A DNA stretch of 64,000 nucleotides from Gallaecimonas pentaromativorans (GTDB lineage Bacteria > Pseudomonadota > Gammaproteobacteria > Enterobacterales > Gallaecimonadaceae), in the NCBI RefSeq assembly GCF_003751625.1, contig NZ_RJUL01000010.1, positions 64,528-128,527 of the forward strand. Direction: 5' to 3'. This document shows, piece by piece, positions 36,282 to 47,071 of the stretch. The notes under the pieces are model-generated. The model saw only the letters and a list, made by a program, of their open reading frames with translations. It searched no databases and was not told the origin of the DNA. A program made the translations under genes and the position numbers. The first letter of the stretch is position 1. Every line of letters starts with the position of its first letter.

Positions 36282-36569
36282 TTAATCCAGTAGCCTCTCC
36301 AGGCCCTCGGCAGCCAGGGTCGCGGTGAACTCGATTACCTCATAACTCGCCACCCCGGCCTGGTGGAAAGGGTCTTGCTCGATAAAAGCCGAGACCAGCT
36401 CAGGGTCAGCCAAGCGGCAAAGAATAACGCCGCCATCACGGGGATTTTTAGGGCCGGAGGCCAGCACAATACCGGCCTGATAAGCGCCCTTTAACCAGTT
36501 GCGGTGAGCCTCAAGGTGCTGGTCAACCTCATCGAGGGGTTTGATATAGCTCAGGGACAAAATAAACAT
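36282..36569 (-). CDS. YciI-family protein
   Basis: 95 aa ferredoxin-like fold protein: HLEAHRNWLKGAYQAGIVLASGPKNPRDGG carries the conserved His-Asp-type site region of the YCII domain, then DPFHQAGVASYEVIEF near the C-terminus. Family members act in small-molecule chemistry, but the reaction here is unknown. A GTG directly before the ATG is an alternative start. It is 30 nt downstream of dgt on the same strand and may share its transcript. Confidence 0.85.
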   Translation of the reverse strand: MFILSLSYIKPLDEVDQHLEAHRNWLKGAYQAGIVLASGPKNPRDGGVILCRLADPELVSAFIEQDPFHQAGVASYEVIEFTATLAAEGLERLLD

Positions 36570-36599
36570 CACGGCAGGCCTTATGGGGGAAAGGGGGGT

Positions 36600-38048
36600 T
36601 CAGTCTATCACCATCAAGGCCCGGTATTCGTCGTAGGCAAATTGGTCGGTCATGCCGCTGACATAATCCTGTAGCAGCCGGCAGCGGTAATAAAACTCGA
36701 TGGCGTCGTCCTGGCCTTTTACCGCCTGTGAGTAAGCATGGACATGCTTGCCGGAGAGCTTTTTAAAAAGCCGCTTTTCCAGCAGCGGCGCCTTGGGCTC
36801 CTGGGCCATTACCTGATTGAACTGCGCTCGCGGGCATTGCAGTAGCGGCCGGTAAATATCCAACAGCCCGGTGATCACCTTGTAGCCCTGCAGCTCCCTG
36901 GCTTCGACTTCCTTATCGCAAAAGGCGTATTTGAAAGCGACGTTTTTAAGCGCCTTAGTGATGGCGTGGGCGTAGCTTTCATCTTCCAGTAACGCTTCGT
37001 TGAAATGGCCGTGGTAAATCGCATCAAGGTTTCCAATAAAACGCTCGGCGGCGTACTTGACCAGGGGATGGAGGATCTTCAGCCGGAACTCGATAAAAAA
37101 TTGGCTGACGGCGGTAGCATCAAACAGGGTCGCCTTGGTTTTGGCCTTATCGAGCATGGCCGGCAAATCAAAGCTCTCGGGAGGCTGGGTAGCCAGGTGC
37201 GAGAAACCTTTAACGATGTCAGTAAACTCGCTTTTTAATGCTCCGCTTAACTTATCCAGGTCGAGAATGTCTTTTTCTACCGCGTCTTCCAGATCGGCGA
37301 TGCAATAGGAAATATCGTCGGCCGCTTCCATGATGTAACTAATAGGGTGGCGACAACCCGGCTCCATATGCAGCTGGTCGCAAAGCCGGTTTACATAAGC
37401 CTGCTCGCTAAAATAAAAGCCCACTTTCTTTTTTAGATAATGGCCAGGCGCTCCCTCGGTGGGCTTTGGCTCGGTGCCGCAGCGGGTGTATTTCAAAATG
37501 CCCGCCACCTGGGTAAAGGTGAGGTTGAGATTGAGCAGGCTATGCACCAGGCGAATGGCCTGGGCGTTACCTTCAAAGCCGCAAATATCCCGGACCAAAT
37601 CATCAGGCAGTTGCAACGTTTCACCGGCCACCACCGGGTAACAATCCGCCAGGTTACGGCCAAACCAGTCATTGATGGCTTGCTCGCCAAAATGGCCAAA
37701 GGGCGGGTTGCCGATATCGTGCATCAGGCAAGCCATCTCCACCAGGCTTTCTACGTGGCGCTCAAGGCCAGCCAGGCCGGTTTTGGCCAGCAGCTCCTGT
37801 TTTTCAAGCCGGGCAAAAATGGTCTGCACGATAAAGCGCCCGACCTGCTGTACTTCCATGGAATGGGTCAGGCGGCTGCGCACCGCCGAGTTGCGCTCAA
37901 GGGGAAAAACCTGGGTCTTTTGCTGCAAGCGCCGGACGGCGGCTGAATTGATAATACGGCCCCGGTCGCTTTCAAAAACGGAAAGCTCAAGAGGTTTTAC
38001 ATTGCGCTGGTAATAACGAGAAGAAGAGATCTTATTGCGAAAATCCAC
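36600..38048 (-). CDS. dgt: Deoxyguanosinetriphosphate triphosphohydrolase
   Basis: 482 aa HD-domain dNTP hydrolase that converts dGTP to deoxyguanosine and tripolyphosphate. FESDRGRIINSAAVRRLQQKTQVFPLE is near residues 23-49, the HD metal site is formed by the His of LTHSME and the HD pair of CLMHDIGNPPFGHFGE, and MEAADDISYCIADLEDAVE adds the third ligand. The C-terminus LLQDYVSGMTDQFAYDEYR matches E. coli Dgt. The GTG at 38048 is chosen (AAAAGG upstream, MDFRNK start); the TTG 18 nt earlier is less likely. Such enzymes can restrict phage by lowering dNTPs. Confidence 0.95.
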   Translation of the reverse strand: MDFRNKISSSRYYQRNVKPLELSVFESDRGRIINSAAVRRLQQKTQVFPLERNSAVRSRLTHSMEVQQVGRFIVQTIFARLEKQELLAKTGLAGLERHVESLVEMACLMHDIGNPPFGHFGEQAINDWFGRNLADCYPVVAGETLQLPDDLVRDICGFEGNAQAIRLVHSLLNLNLTFTQVAGILKYTRCGTEPKPTEGAPGHYLKKKVGFYFSEQAYVNRLCDQLHMEPGCRHPISYIMEAADDISYCIADLEDAVEKDILDLDKLSGALKSEFTDIVKGFSHLATQPPESFDLPAMLDKAKTKATLFDATAVSQFFIEFRLKILHPLVKYAAERFIGNLDAIYHGHFNEALLEDESYAHAITKALKNVAFKYAFCDKEVEARELQGYKVITGLLDIYRPLLQCPRAQFNQVMAQEPKAPLLEKRLFKKLSGKHVHAYSQAVKGQDDAIEFYYRCRLLQDYVSGMTDQFAYDEYRALMVID

Positions 38049-38131
38049 CGCCGCACCTTTTAGCAATCTTTTGCACCAGCCTACTGCTTATCCTTTTTCA
38101 GGGCAGCCTGTCAAAAATGCCGTCAGGGGCG

Positions 38132-38422
38132 CTAATGAAAATACAGCTGATGGCGAATGCCAGGGTCTGAGCCGCCGCCCACTTCGGCGTCCCAATAACC
38201 CTCGGTAACCAGAGTGGCTTCGGTAACACCCCGGTCCCAGAGCCAGCGGCACGCTTCTTGGGAAGCGCTAAAACGTAGCAGCTCTCCCTTTGCATTTTTT
38301 ACCCACAGCAGCTCATCACCGATGCGCACCCGCAGCAGGAATATCACCATCTCGGTGGCAACGATTTCCAAGGGTGGCCGAAAGCCGTTGGCCAGCACCG
38401 TTTCAAATTCGGATTGAGTCAT
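38132..38422 (-). CDS. Small DUF6482-like protein of unknown function
   Basis: 96 aa, soluble. The central part VIFLLRVRIGDELLWVKNAKG followed by a helix and LVTEGYWDAEVGG resembles small beta-rich DUF6482-type proteins of proteobacteria; I am not certain of the family. AAGGAG lies 7 nt before the ATG at 38422, better than the upstream in-frame ATG at 38449. Stands alone between dgt and the glutaredoxin-like gene. Confidence 0.7.
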   Translation of the reverse strand: MTQSEFETVLANGFRPPLEIVATEMVIFLLRVRIGDELLWVKNAKGELLRFSASQEACRWLWDRGVTEATLVTEGYWDAEVGGGSDPGIRHQLYFH

Positions 38423-38508
38423 ACCGCACTCCTTAGTGCCTTCCAGCATAACAAAGCCAAAAGGCTAAGGCCTGTTGGTGAAGGAGTGACGACAACAGAG
38501 CTGTTTTT

Positions 38509-38886
38509 TTACAAGGAAGACGGGGCAAGCAAGGTGGCCATAACTGACTGGCTTTGCAGCTTTTTCCATAGGGCTTCGGTGCGCTTGGGCTCGTAACCGC
38601 GAATAACCTCATCCCCCATCACCAGGATGGGCAGCGGCCCTTCACCAAAACGCTTTTTAATGTCGTCAGCTTGCGCCGAGTAATCAAGATTAACCCTTTG
38701 CACTGGCATATTCAGGGCCTTGACCAACGTTTCGGTGCGTACGCAGGCAACGCACCAGTCGTTGGTGTAAAGCTCAGCTTTTGCTTGCCCAAAGGGCCAA
38801 ATATCATGTGCCTTAGCCACGGCTTTAAGGCTGTCGCTCTGCTGGACAAGCAGTACCAGCAGCGCCAACCACATCCAACGACGCAT
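38509..38886 (-). CDS. Exported or membrane-anchored glutaredoxin-like protein
   Basis: 125 aa. N-terminal hydrophobic segment MRRWMWLALLVLLV (signal or anchor), then a glutaredoxin/thioredoxin-like domain with a redox-active WCVAC (Cys45, Cys48) after strand AELYTND, followed by LPILVMGDEVIRGYEP, where the cis-Pro and G-Y region match glutaredoxins. It may act on periplasmic thiols. Start at 38886 with AAGGAT upstream. A longer frame to 38961 has no ribosome site. Confidence 0.82.
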   Translation of the reverse strand: MRRWMWLALLVLLVQQSDSLKAVAKAHDIWPFGQAKAELYTNDWCVACVRTETLVKALNMPVQRVNLDYSAQADDIKKRFGEGPLPILVMGDEVIRGYEPKRTEALWKKLQSQSVMATLLAPSSL

Positions 38887-39069
38887 CTTTTTATCATCCT
38901 TGTAAGCGATTAAAACATGCGCAATTGAACCTATTTCGCCTAAACCCTTGCTTAACAGCAAAAAACTCAGGCGTTAGCCGAAATTAGAGGTATTTAAATG
39001 CCTTTTACTGGTTTTTCTGGCTTTCACTCAACAGGCTAAAGACGGTGATGAATTGCCAGTCGCACCGAT

Positions 39070-39097
39070 AAAAAACCCCGCATTAGCGGGGTTTTTT
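39070..39097. terminator. Terminator downstream of the lipoprotein gene
   Basis: AAAAAACCCCGC-ATTA-GCGGGGTTTTTT, symmetric A/T-runs. It lies 16 nt beyond the stop of the lipoprotein gene (minus). No plus-strand gene ends nearby. The rest of 38887-39112 shows no gene. Confidence 0.9.
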
Positions 39098-39112
39098 AAA
39101 TGGGGTGATGGG

Positions 39113-40504
39113 TTATTTTGCATCCCGGCCAGGGCCAAACCATTGCACTGTTGGTTGACGCTGGGACTGGCTAAGCTTTTTACCAGCCGTCACCGAGTCG
39201 GTAATTTGGAAATAGACGTCCTTGATACGGTAGTTATCCAGTTGGCTATCTATTCCAATGGTCCCTTCCCGTTGCAGCTTCTGGAAATCAGCCCAGCTAA
39301 TACCATCGCCGTACCCTCTCAGGTAAATATCCATGCTCTGGAGATTAATATCGGTAAGCTGATTGGCCAATGCCGTGGGTAAATTGAGATCTGGGATCTC
39401 ACCTTTTACCGGCCCGGAGATAAGCCAGGAGACGTTATTGCCACTGGTGTCGGTGCCCGCAACAACGACACTGAAACTGCTCATGCCGTCCGCTTCGCTG
39501 CTGAAATCATAAAAGTACGGTGCATCCCCTTCCATATCTTGCAGCAACGCCAGGGTACTGCCCCAAAATGCCTGGCCGACCACGGGTACGTTAGGTTCAT
39601 CGACACTACCGTCGGCTGCGACCCGAGCCCGAATAGAGGCATAGTTGGACGCCACAACGCCATCGGCGGGGATTTGATCGCCAATCTGATAGAGAGTGAC
39701 GAAGTTGTTCTGACTGACCGCAGGGTAGATCAGCGCCGCGGTATTGCCCATATCGGCGTTGTTAGTCCAGCCCCAATAGTCACCTCGCTTGCCTCGGGCA
39801 GTGACCTGATAAGCGTTGAAGTACTGGCTGCCGGCCACCGCGACACCTGGGGCGGTAAAGTCATCTTGCGTCAGGGTTAGCGCATTGGTTACCGCGCTTA
39901 AATCCAATTTGCCGGCTTTAGCAGTGCCGTCGGTATCCATCAGCTGAATATCCAAGGTCTGGTCACTCGAACTCGCCAGACTTGAACAGCTGTTGAAAAT
40001 AACGTCAGTTTGACCATTCAGGGAGTAAGACGAAGACCCCAGCAACAGTTTTGCGCCACTGTTGGAAAAGGCGAAGGCGCTGACATCTACCGTGATATCC
40101 CGGCAGCTGCACCCGTCCTCGTTACTGAAATCGCTGAAGTAAACAGTGCCCTGCTCGCCAGGCGTCGCATCCAGGGTGGTGCTGGCATCTAAACCACCGT
40201 GGGCATTGACGACGGTCAGGTGTTTGGCAGTAGAGGGCCAGGCGCCATCGATGTGGCCTTGGCTGTCGGTCTGGTAATGAGCCACCACTTGACCTGCGCT
40301 GTCTTGCAGCACCGCATCCACGCCGGCCAGAGGGGTTTCCACGTTACAGGCGTTGTAGCTGACAGCAGTCAGGCTGATACGCTGGGTAGGCGTAGTAACA
40401 GGAGGCTGGCTTGGGGTTGTATCTTGGGGAGTCTCTGAAGAACCACCGCCGCCGCCACAAGCGGTGAGTAAAAGTGCAACAGGAAAAATTCCTAACTTTT
40501 TCAT
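39113..40504 (-). CDS. Large lipoprotein of unknown function
   Basis: 463 aa. Lipobox LTAC places the lipidated Cys at residue 17, followed by a GGGGGSS linker and a Thr/Pro/Gln-rich stretch. The mature part is beta-rich with low charge. I recognise no domain; cysteine-containing segments (SYNACNVETP, EDGCSCRD, FNSCSS) may form disulfides. The C-terminus is Gln/Arg-rich. Likely anchored in the outer membrane (no Asp at +2). AGGGA precedes the ATG at 40504, and the longer upstream frame lacks support. Confidence 0.82.
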   Translation of the reverse strand: MKKLGIFPVALLLTACGGGGGSSETPQDTTPSQPPVTTPTQRISLTAVSYNACNVETPLAGVDAVLQDSAGQVVAHYQTDSQGHIDGAWPSTAKHLTVVNAHGGLDASTTLDATPGEQGTVYFSDFSNEDGCSCRDITVDVSAFAFSNSGAKLLLGSSSYSLNGQTDVIFNSCSSLASSSDQTLDIQLMDTDGTAKAGKLDLSAVTNALTLTQDDFTAPGVAVAGSQYFNAYQVTARGKRGDYWGWTNNADMGNTAALIYPAVSQNNFVTLYQIGDQIPADGVVASNYASIRARVAADGSVDEPNVPVVGQAFWGSTLALLQDMEGDAPYFYDFSSEADGMSSFSVVVAGTDTSGNNVSWLISGPVKGEIPDLNLPTALANQLTDINLQSMDIYLRGYGDGISWADFQKLQREGTIGIDSQLDNYRIKDVYFQITDSVTAGKKLSQSQRQPTVQWFGPGRDAK

Positions 40505-40667
40505 TTTTAATTCCCTTTTTAATGGCGATGGCAATGTATCAGGGCATAAAAGCTTCGTCCAGAGTTGAATATGCTTAAGATAACGCCGCGCTTTTAGCGC
40601 CGCTTTTGCGTATTTGCAAAGGCAGGGCAAGGCTTTTCAGGCAAAAAAGCGGTTTGCAACAGGCAAT

Positions 40668-40695
40668 AAAAAAGCCCCGCAGTGCGGGGCTTTTT
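40668..40695 (-). terminator. Terminator of groES-groEL
   Basis: Minus strand AAAAAGCCCCGC-ACT-GCGGGGCTTTTTT hairpin with T-run, 22 nt beyond the groEL stop codon. Confidence 0.92.
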
Positions 40696-40717
40696 CGAAG
40701 GGCTCAATGAGCTGGCA

Positions 40718-42379
<1,662 letters not shown>

Positions 42380-42383
42380 TCAA

Positions 42384-42677
42384 TTAACCTTCGACAATCG
42401 CCAGGATGTCGGACTCGCTCATGATCAGCACTTCTTGGCCGTCGAGCTTCTCGGTTTTGACACCGTAGCCGTCGTTGAAGATAACCTTGTCACCCACCTT
42501 GACATCCAGGGGTTTGACCTCGCCGTTATCCAAAACACGGCCCTGACCTACGGCCAGCACTTCGCCGCGAGTGGATTTTTCAGCGGCAGAGCCGGTCAGC
42601 ACGATGCCGCCAGCAGATTTGGCTTCAACTTCGATGCGCTTGACGATGACGCGGTCATGCAACGGACGCAGTTTCAT
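42384..42677 (-). CDS. groES: Co-chaperonin GroES (10 kDa)
   Basis: 97 aa. [20 protein letters not shown] at the N-terminus, the mobile loop [16 protein letters not shown] that docks on GroEL, and the C-terminal DILAIVEG are as in the family. Seven copies cap the GroEL ring. TAGGAG lies shortly before the ATG. Confidence 0.99.
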   Translation of the reverse strand: MKLRPLHDRVIVKRIEVEAKSAGGIVLTGSAAEKSTRGEVLAVGQGRVLDNGEVKPLDVKVGDKVIFNDGYGVKTEKLDGQEVLIMSESDILAIVEG

Positions 42678-42752
42678 CTGAAAGTCTCCTAAACGTTTAA
42701 GTCAGAACGTTTTTAATAAAGGGCCGTCGTGGCCCAAATCGGTGTTGCACCC

Positions 42753-42782
42753 TATATGGGGAGCCATCAGAGGCTTTCCAAG
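42753..42782 (-). promoter_or_regulatory. Sigma-32 heat-shock promoter of groES-groEL
   Basis: On the minus strand -35 CTTGGAAAG (42774-42782) and -10 CCCCATATA (42753-42761) are separated by 12 nt, close to the sigma-32 consensus CTTGAAA and CCCCATNT. It lies about 75 nt upstream of the groES start, as in E. coli. Confidence 0.88.
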
Positions 42783-42800
42783 AGGGGCAGTGAAAAATTT

Positions 42801-43256
42801 TTAATCCTTGCGCTCAAACTCACCGTCAATGGTGCTGTGTTCACGGTATTGGCCTGGTTGCCCTTGCTGGCCGCCCATGGGGCCGGTGCCAGCAACGGTT
42901 TGCACCACCATGCGCTTACCCAGCTGCGCTGCCAGTTTGCGGCGCACACTCGGCAGCAACAGCGCAATACCGGCGATATCGGTCAACAAGCCTGGGGTGA
43001 CCAGCATGACACCGGCGCTCAGCAGCACCAGACCTTCACAAATTTGCTGGCCGGGCATTTCGCCGGCCGCCATGCGCCGCTGGGCCTCCATCCAGGTGGA
43101 AAAACCGGCCTGGCGGACCAGCCGGGCACCAATCACGGCAGTGATGATCATCAGGGCGATGGTGGGTACCACGCCAATCATGCCCCCCAGCTTGATCAGC
43201 AACGTGATCTCGACAAAGGGAACAATCAAAAATAACAGGAAGAGTCGGCCGAACAT
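42801..43256 (-). CDS. fxsA: FxsA-family membrane protein
   Basis: 151 aa. FxsA cytoplasmic-membrane protein: MFGRLFLLFLIVPFVEITLLIKLG (first helix with the conserved Glu), GARLVRQAG, then a helix with LVTPGLLTDIAGIALLLPSVRR and a hydrophilic Gly/Gln-rich tail. In E. coli it lies upstream of groES and its overexpression helps phage T7 exclusion escape. Same strand and order here. GGAGG precedes the ATG at 43256. Confidence 0.93.
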   Translation of the reverse strand: MFGRLFLLFLIVPFVEITLLIKLGGMIGVVPTIALMIITAVIGARLVRQAGFSTWMEAQRRMAAGEMPGQQICEGLVLLSAGVMLVTPGLLTDIAGIALLLPSVRRKLAAQLGKRMVVQTVAGTGPMGGQQGQPGQYREHSTIDGEFERKD

Positions 43257-43391
43257 GAGGCCTCCTTAAAAGGGCTTGAAAGAAAGCTGGGGGCGAGCGG
43301 GTCCGTTTTCAAGCCGGTTTGGGGATTTGTCTGCTTTTGCCCACCACGGCGACAGGTTAAGGTAAGGCAGCCGCCTGAAAAGGAGATGAAC

Positions 43392-43712
43392 ATGACCGAG
43401 GCATGGGTGGTGCTGTGCACCTGCCCCGACCAAACCAGCGCCGAACGCCTGGCCAAACAGCTTTTAACACAGGGGTTGGCAGCCTGTGTCAACCTGCTCC
43501 CTAAAGTGCGCTCCCTCTATCTTTGGCAAGGCCAACTTTGTGACGACCAAGAAGTGCAGATGATCATTAAAACCACGCGCCAACGCTACCCTGCCCTGGA
43601 GGCGGCCTTGAGCGCTGTCCATCCCTACGACAACCCTGAGATCCTGGCTCTGGCGGCAGCCGATGGCGCCAAGGCTTACCTAAGCTGGCTGAGCGAGGTT
43701 ACCCATGATTAA
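43392..43712 (+). CDS. cutA: Divalent-cation tolerance protein CutA
   Basis: 106 aa ferredoxin-fold trimer protein: VVLCTCPDQTSAERLAKQLL, the LAACVNLLPKVRSLYLWQG segment with the conserved Trp and Cys, and VHPYDNPEILAL near the C-terminus. Implicated in copper tolerance. Start 43392 is set by AGGAG 6 nt upstream; the ATG at 43386 would abut the ribosome site. It overlaps dsbD by 8 nt, the same cutA-dsbD order as E. coli. Confidence 0.95.
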   Translation: MTEAWVVLCTCPDQTSAERLAKQLLTQGLAACVNLLPKVRSLYLWQGQLCDDQEVQMIIKTTRQRYPALEAALSAVHPYDNPEILALAAADGAKAYLSWLSEVTHD

Positions 43713-45465
43713 GCGCCTGTGGCTGCTCCTGGCATTGACGCTGCCGCTCTTTGCCCAGGCAGGCGGCATTCCCTTGCCCAAGGCCGATAAATTGCTGGCC
43801 CAGCAGGAGCCGCAATTTTTGCCGGAAGACCAAGCCTTTGCCTTTAACTTCCAGCAAGACGGCCAGCAGCTGAAACTGAATTGGGACATCGCCAACGGCT
43901 ATTACCTATACAAAATTCGCTTCAAGGTTGAAGGCAAGGGGGTCAGCACCGGCACTCTCACCCTGCCCCAGGGCCAAGACCACGAAGACGAGTTCTTCGG
44001 CAAGACCGAGGTGTACCATCAGCAAGTGGCCTTTACTGTGCCCCTTAGCGCTATCAACCAGGGCGCCACCGTGGTGGTGAGCTACCAGGGCTGCGCCGAT
44101 AAGGGCCTATGCTACCCGCCCACCCGTAAAACGGTACCGGTCGACCCGATAGCGGCAACGGCGGCCCCATCCCATGCGCCAGCCCAAGGTTACGTCAGCG
44201 AGCAAAACAAACTGGCCGCCATGCTGGCCGGTAGCGGCCTTGGGCTGACCTTGCTGGCCTTCTTTGGCGCCGGGGTGCTTATTGCTTTTACCCCCTGCGT
44301 TTTCCCCATGTACCCGATTTTGACCGGCATTATCGCCGGTGCCGGCAACAAGCTCACCACCGGCCGGGCGGTGTGGCTGTCCTTTATCTATGTGCAGGGC
44401 ATGGCCATTACCTACACGGCGCTGGGCTTGCTGGTAGCGAGCGCCGGCGCCCAGGTACAAGCGCTATTTCAAAGCCCGGTGGTGCTGATTGGCCTGTCGC
44501 TACTGTTTGTGATGCTGGCGGTGGTGATGTTTAGCGGCGCCAACCTGCAACTGCCGTCGGCGCTGCAAGAGCGGCTTAACCGGGTGTCTAATCAGCAGCA
44601 AGCCGGCTCGGTAACCGGGGTGCTGGTGATGGGGGTGATCTCCGGCCTGGTGGCCAGCCCTTGCACCACGGCGCCCTTAACCGGCGCTCTGCTGTTTGTG
44701 GCCCAGAGCGGCAACCTGATGACCGGCGCCCTGGCTCTTTATGTACTGTCCCTCGGTATGGGCCTGCCGCTGATGCTGATTGGCTCCACCGGCAGCAAGT
44801 GGCTGCCCAAAGCTGGCGCCTGGATGGAAACCATCAAGCACCTCTTTGGGTTTATCCTGCTGGCGGTGCCCATCCTGCTGCTGGGCCGGCTGGTACCGGA
44901 TAGCTGGGCGCTGATCGCCTGGGCATTGTGGCTGCTGGTGACCTTTGCCTTCTTGGCCCAGGCCAATAGCGCCAGCCAGCCGGGCTTTTGGAAAGGGGTT
45001 CGCACCCTGGTGGCCTTCCTGGGGCTTTTTACCGGCGCCATGCTGGGCTACCAAACCCTCTTTGCACCGCAGGTTGCCACGCCGGTTGCCAGCACCACGC
45101 AAGACGGCCACTTTAAACGGGTCAGGAATCTTGCCGAGATGCAGGCCGCCATCAAGGCCGCCGCCAGCGAAGGAACACCCATCATGGTGGATTTCTATGC
45201 CGACTGGTGCGTGGCTTGTAAGGAGTTCGAGAAGTACACCTTCTCAGACCCACAAGTGAAGGCCCGCTTTGCAAAGATGGTGCTGCTGCAAACTGATGTT
45301 ACCGAAAGCACCACCGAGCAGGTGGCCATGCTCAATCACTTCGACATTCTCGGCCTGCCGACCCTGCTGTTTTTCGACAAAAACGGTAACGAGATAACGG
45401 CGCTGCGGGTGACTGGCTTTCAAAAGCCGGCGCAGTTCCTAAAAACCCTGGACCAATTTCAATAA
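43705..45465 (+). CDS. dsbD: Thiol:disulfide interchange protein DsbD
   Basis: 586 aa. Signal peptide (AQA), periplasmic N-terminal alpha domain with CADKGLC (residues about 131-137), an eight-helix membrane domain with the redox Cys pair in FTPCVFPMY and ASPCTTAPLTG, and a C-terminal thioredoxin domain with WCVAC (Cys502, Cys505). It passes electrons from cytosolic thioredoxin to periplasmic DsbC/DsbG/CcmG. Overlaps cutA, whose family is also linked to copper and thiol handling. Confidence 0.97.
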   Translation: MIKRLWLLLALTLPLFAQAGGIPLPKADKLLAQQEPQFLPEDQAFAFNFQQDGQQLKLNWDIANGYYLYKIRFKVEGKGVSTGTLTLPQGQDHEDEFFGKTEVYHQQVAFTVPLSAINQGATVVVSYQGCADKGLCYPPTRKTVPVDPIAATAAPSHAPAQGYVSEQNKLAAMLAGSGLGLTLLAFFGAGVLIAFTPCVFPMYPILTGIIAGAGNKLTTGRAVWLSFIYVQGMAITYTALGLLVASAGAQVQALFQSPVVLIGLSLLFVMLAVVMFSGANLQLPSALQERLNRVSNQQQAGSVTGVLVMGVISGLVASPCTTAPLTGALLFVAQSGNLMTGALALYVLSLGMGLPLMLIGSTGSKWLPKAGAWMETIKHLFGFILLAVPILLLGRLVPDSWALIAWALWLLVTFAFLAQANSASQPGFWKGVRTLVAFLGLFTGAMLGYQTLFAPQVATPVASTTQDGHFKRVRNLAEMQAAIKAAASEGTPIMVDFYADWCVACKEFEKYTFSDPQVKARFAKMVLLQTDVTESTTEQVAMLNHFDILGLPTLLFFDKNGNEITALRVTGFQKPAQFLKTLDQFQ

Positions 45466-45467
45466 AC

Positions 45468-45495
45468 AAAAAACCCGCCGATTGGCGGGTTTTTT
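45468..45495. terminator. Bidirectional terminator between dsbD and the HDOD gene
   Basis: AAAAAACCCGCC-GATT-GGCGGGTTTTTT between convergent genes, with symmetric A- and T-runs. Confidence 0.92.
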
Positions 45496-45508
45496 AATGA
45501 TGCGGGGG

Positions 45509-46333
45509 TTATTCGAGCAACATGGAGTAGGCAGAGCCTTCGTCGCGCACCTTAAGCTTGGCTTCCAGCGCAAAGGCCCAATCGATATTGAGCTTGATGG
45601 CCAGTTGCAGCGGCCAGTCCACCGGTGTGTCTTCACCGGCATCTTCCAGACGCTCAAGATAAGAGGCCATGTACACCAGGGCCGCATATTGGCTAAAAGG
45701 CTCGGCCAGCAACGGCACCCGCTGGTTGCGGATGGCCAACTGGATAACGTCCGGGAACAGCCAGCGGCTGGAGAGCTCGGCGCCCACTTCGGCGTAGGTA
45801 AAGCCCAGCACCGCATGTTCGGCGTAGGCACGGGCCTCACCGGCTGAAACACGTTCGTCCAGCTCGGCAGCCAAATCAGGCTCGGCAGCGTGGATGATCA
45901 GCTCACCAATGTTGTGCAACATGCCGCAGGTAAAACTCAGCTCGCTGTCGCAGCTGGATTTAGCGGCCAACAGCCGGCACAACTCACCGACATTGAACGA
46001 CTGGCGCCAAAAGCCCTTGAGGTCAAAATGCGGCACGCTGGGGTAGATATCCACCAAGCCAGCAGCCAACACCATGTTGCGCAGCACATCCAGGCCCAGG
46101 CGCACCGAGGCTTCGGTCACCGTGGCTACCTGGCGGGAACGGCCATACCGGGCCGAGTTGGCCAGGCGCAGGGTTTTGGCGGTGATCACCGCATCCTTGC
46201 CAATTTTGCCGGCAACAGTGCGCACGTCGGTATCGGGATCATTGAAGGTGGCGATAAGATCCTTCACCACCTGCGGGATCTGGGGCAGGTTCTGCGGACG
46301 TGAAAAAAATTGTTCTAAGGATTTCTTGGACAT
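45509..46333 (-). CDS. HDOD-domain signal-transduction protein
   Basis: 274 aa consisting of one HDOD domain: LPQIPQVVKDLIATFNDPDTDV, KDAVITAKTLRLANSARYG, then AVLGFTYAEVGAELSSRWLFPDVI and a helical C-terminus. HDOD proteins lack the full HD metal site and act as regulators in stress, biofilm and chemotaxis circuits; the partner here is unknown. The gap 46334-46663 upstream (330 nt) holds no gene I can support. Confidence 0.88.
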   Translation of the reverse strand: MSKKSLEQFFSRPQNLPQIPQVVKDLIATFNDPDTDVRTVAGKIGKDAVITAKTLRLANSARYGRSRQVATVTEASVRLGLDVLRNMVLAAGLVDIYPSVPHFDLKGFWRQSFNVGELCRLLAAKSSCDSELSFTCGMLHNIGELIIHAAEPDLAAELDERVSAGEARAYAEHAVLGFTYAEVGAELSSRWLFPDVIQLAIRNQRVPLLAEPFSQYAALVYMASYLERLEDAGEDTPVDWPLQLAIKLNIDWAFALEAKLKVRDEGSAYSMLLE

Positions 46334-46663
46334 TCAGGCTCCAACTCCCTTGGGTGCTCCCATTGGGGCGATACGCTTTAAAACGAGCCGGTTTCTCAAC
46401 AAAAGCAGGTGCATCCTGCAAACTTGGCTAACCGCATGACCCTAATATTTGCTGCAGTAAATGCAAAAGGCATTTCTACCATAAAAAGATGACAGGATGC
46501 CTGTGTAAGACTGCCTTAACCTTTTTAATTAACACTGCTGCTAGGTATTCCTACCCGCTTTTATCCAGGTTCCTAACGCTTGGATGATAGCTTTCCCAAA
46601 GCCCAGCGCCAAGGCGCCTTTGGTAAATCTCAGGCCAGCTCACAGTCTGCTGGCAGCGCCTTA

Positions 46664-47071
46664 TTAAGACAATGGCGGCTGGTTATCCAGCGCCTCCAAG
46701 ATACTGCAGTTGTTCGCCCCTTCCTGGCCCCCCTGGCAGGCGCTGCTCATGGCGCTGAGGGCACGGTGGATCTGTTGCAGCTGGGCCAAACGTAATTCGA
46801 CCTGTTGCAGGTGAGCGTCGACGACGGATTTCACCTCGCCACAGGTATGACTGTCGATATCGACCCGGATATCCAATAGCTCTCGAATATCCTCCAGGGA
46901 AAAGCCCAGTGATTTCATGGAAAGAATAAAATGCAGGGTACTTAACGAGCTGTCATCGTAATAGCGATAACCGTTGTCACCCCTTTTGGCTTCAAGCAGC
47001 CCCTGCTTCTCCCAAAACCGCAAGGTGTCTACCGTTACGCCGGTAGCCTGTGCCAGTTCACCAATTTTCAT
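46664..47071 (-). CDS. zntR: MerR-family zinc-responsive regulator, ZntR-like
   Basis: 135 aa. N-terminal winged helix MKIGELAQATGVTVDTLRFWEKQGLL, a dimerisation helix, and a metal loop. Cys77 (HTCGEV), Cys112 (SACQGG) and Cys122 (NCSILEAL) match three of the four ZntR metal Cys (E. coli Cys79, Cys114, Cys124); the residue equal to Cys115 is Gln here. It would activate a zinc/lead exporter when zinc is high, but no zntA is in the window. Start 47071 with GAGG upstream. Confidence in zinc specificity is moderate. Confidence 0.85.
   Translation of the reverse strand: MKIGELAQATGVTVDTLRFWEKQGLLEAKRGDNGYRYYDDSSLSTLHFILSMKSLGFSLEDIRELLDIRVDIDSHTCGEVKSVVDAHLQQVELRLAQLQQIHRALSAMSSACQGGQEGANNCSILEALDNQPPLS

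Noticed and set aside
36600-38048. dgt as part of a defence island
   Set aside because: It is a conserved housekeeping dGTPase by its close match to E. coli Dgt, and neighbours (YciI, yaeQ) are not defence genes.
46334-46663. A gene or riboswitch in the 330-nt gap upstream of the HDOD gene
   Set aside because: No frame with a ribosome site and no recognisable aptamer core; only weak AT-rich promoter-like sequence.
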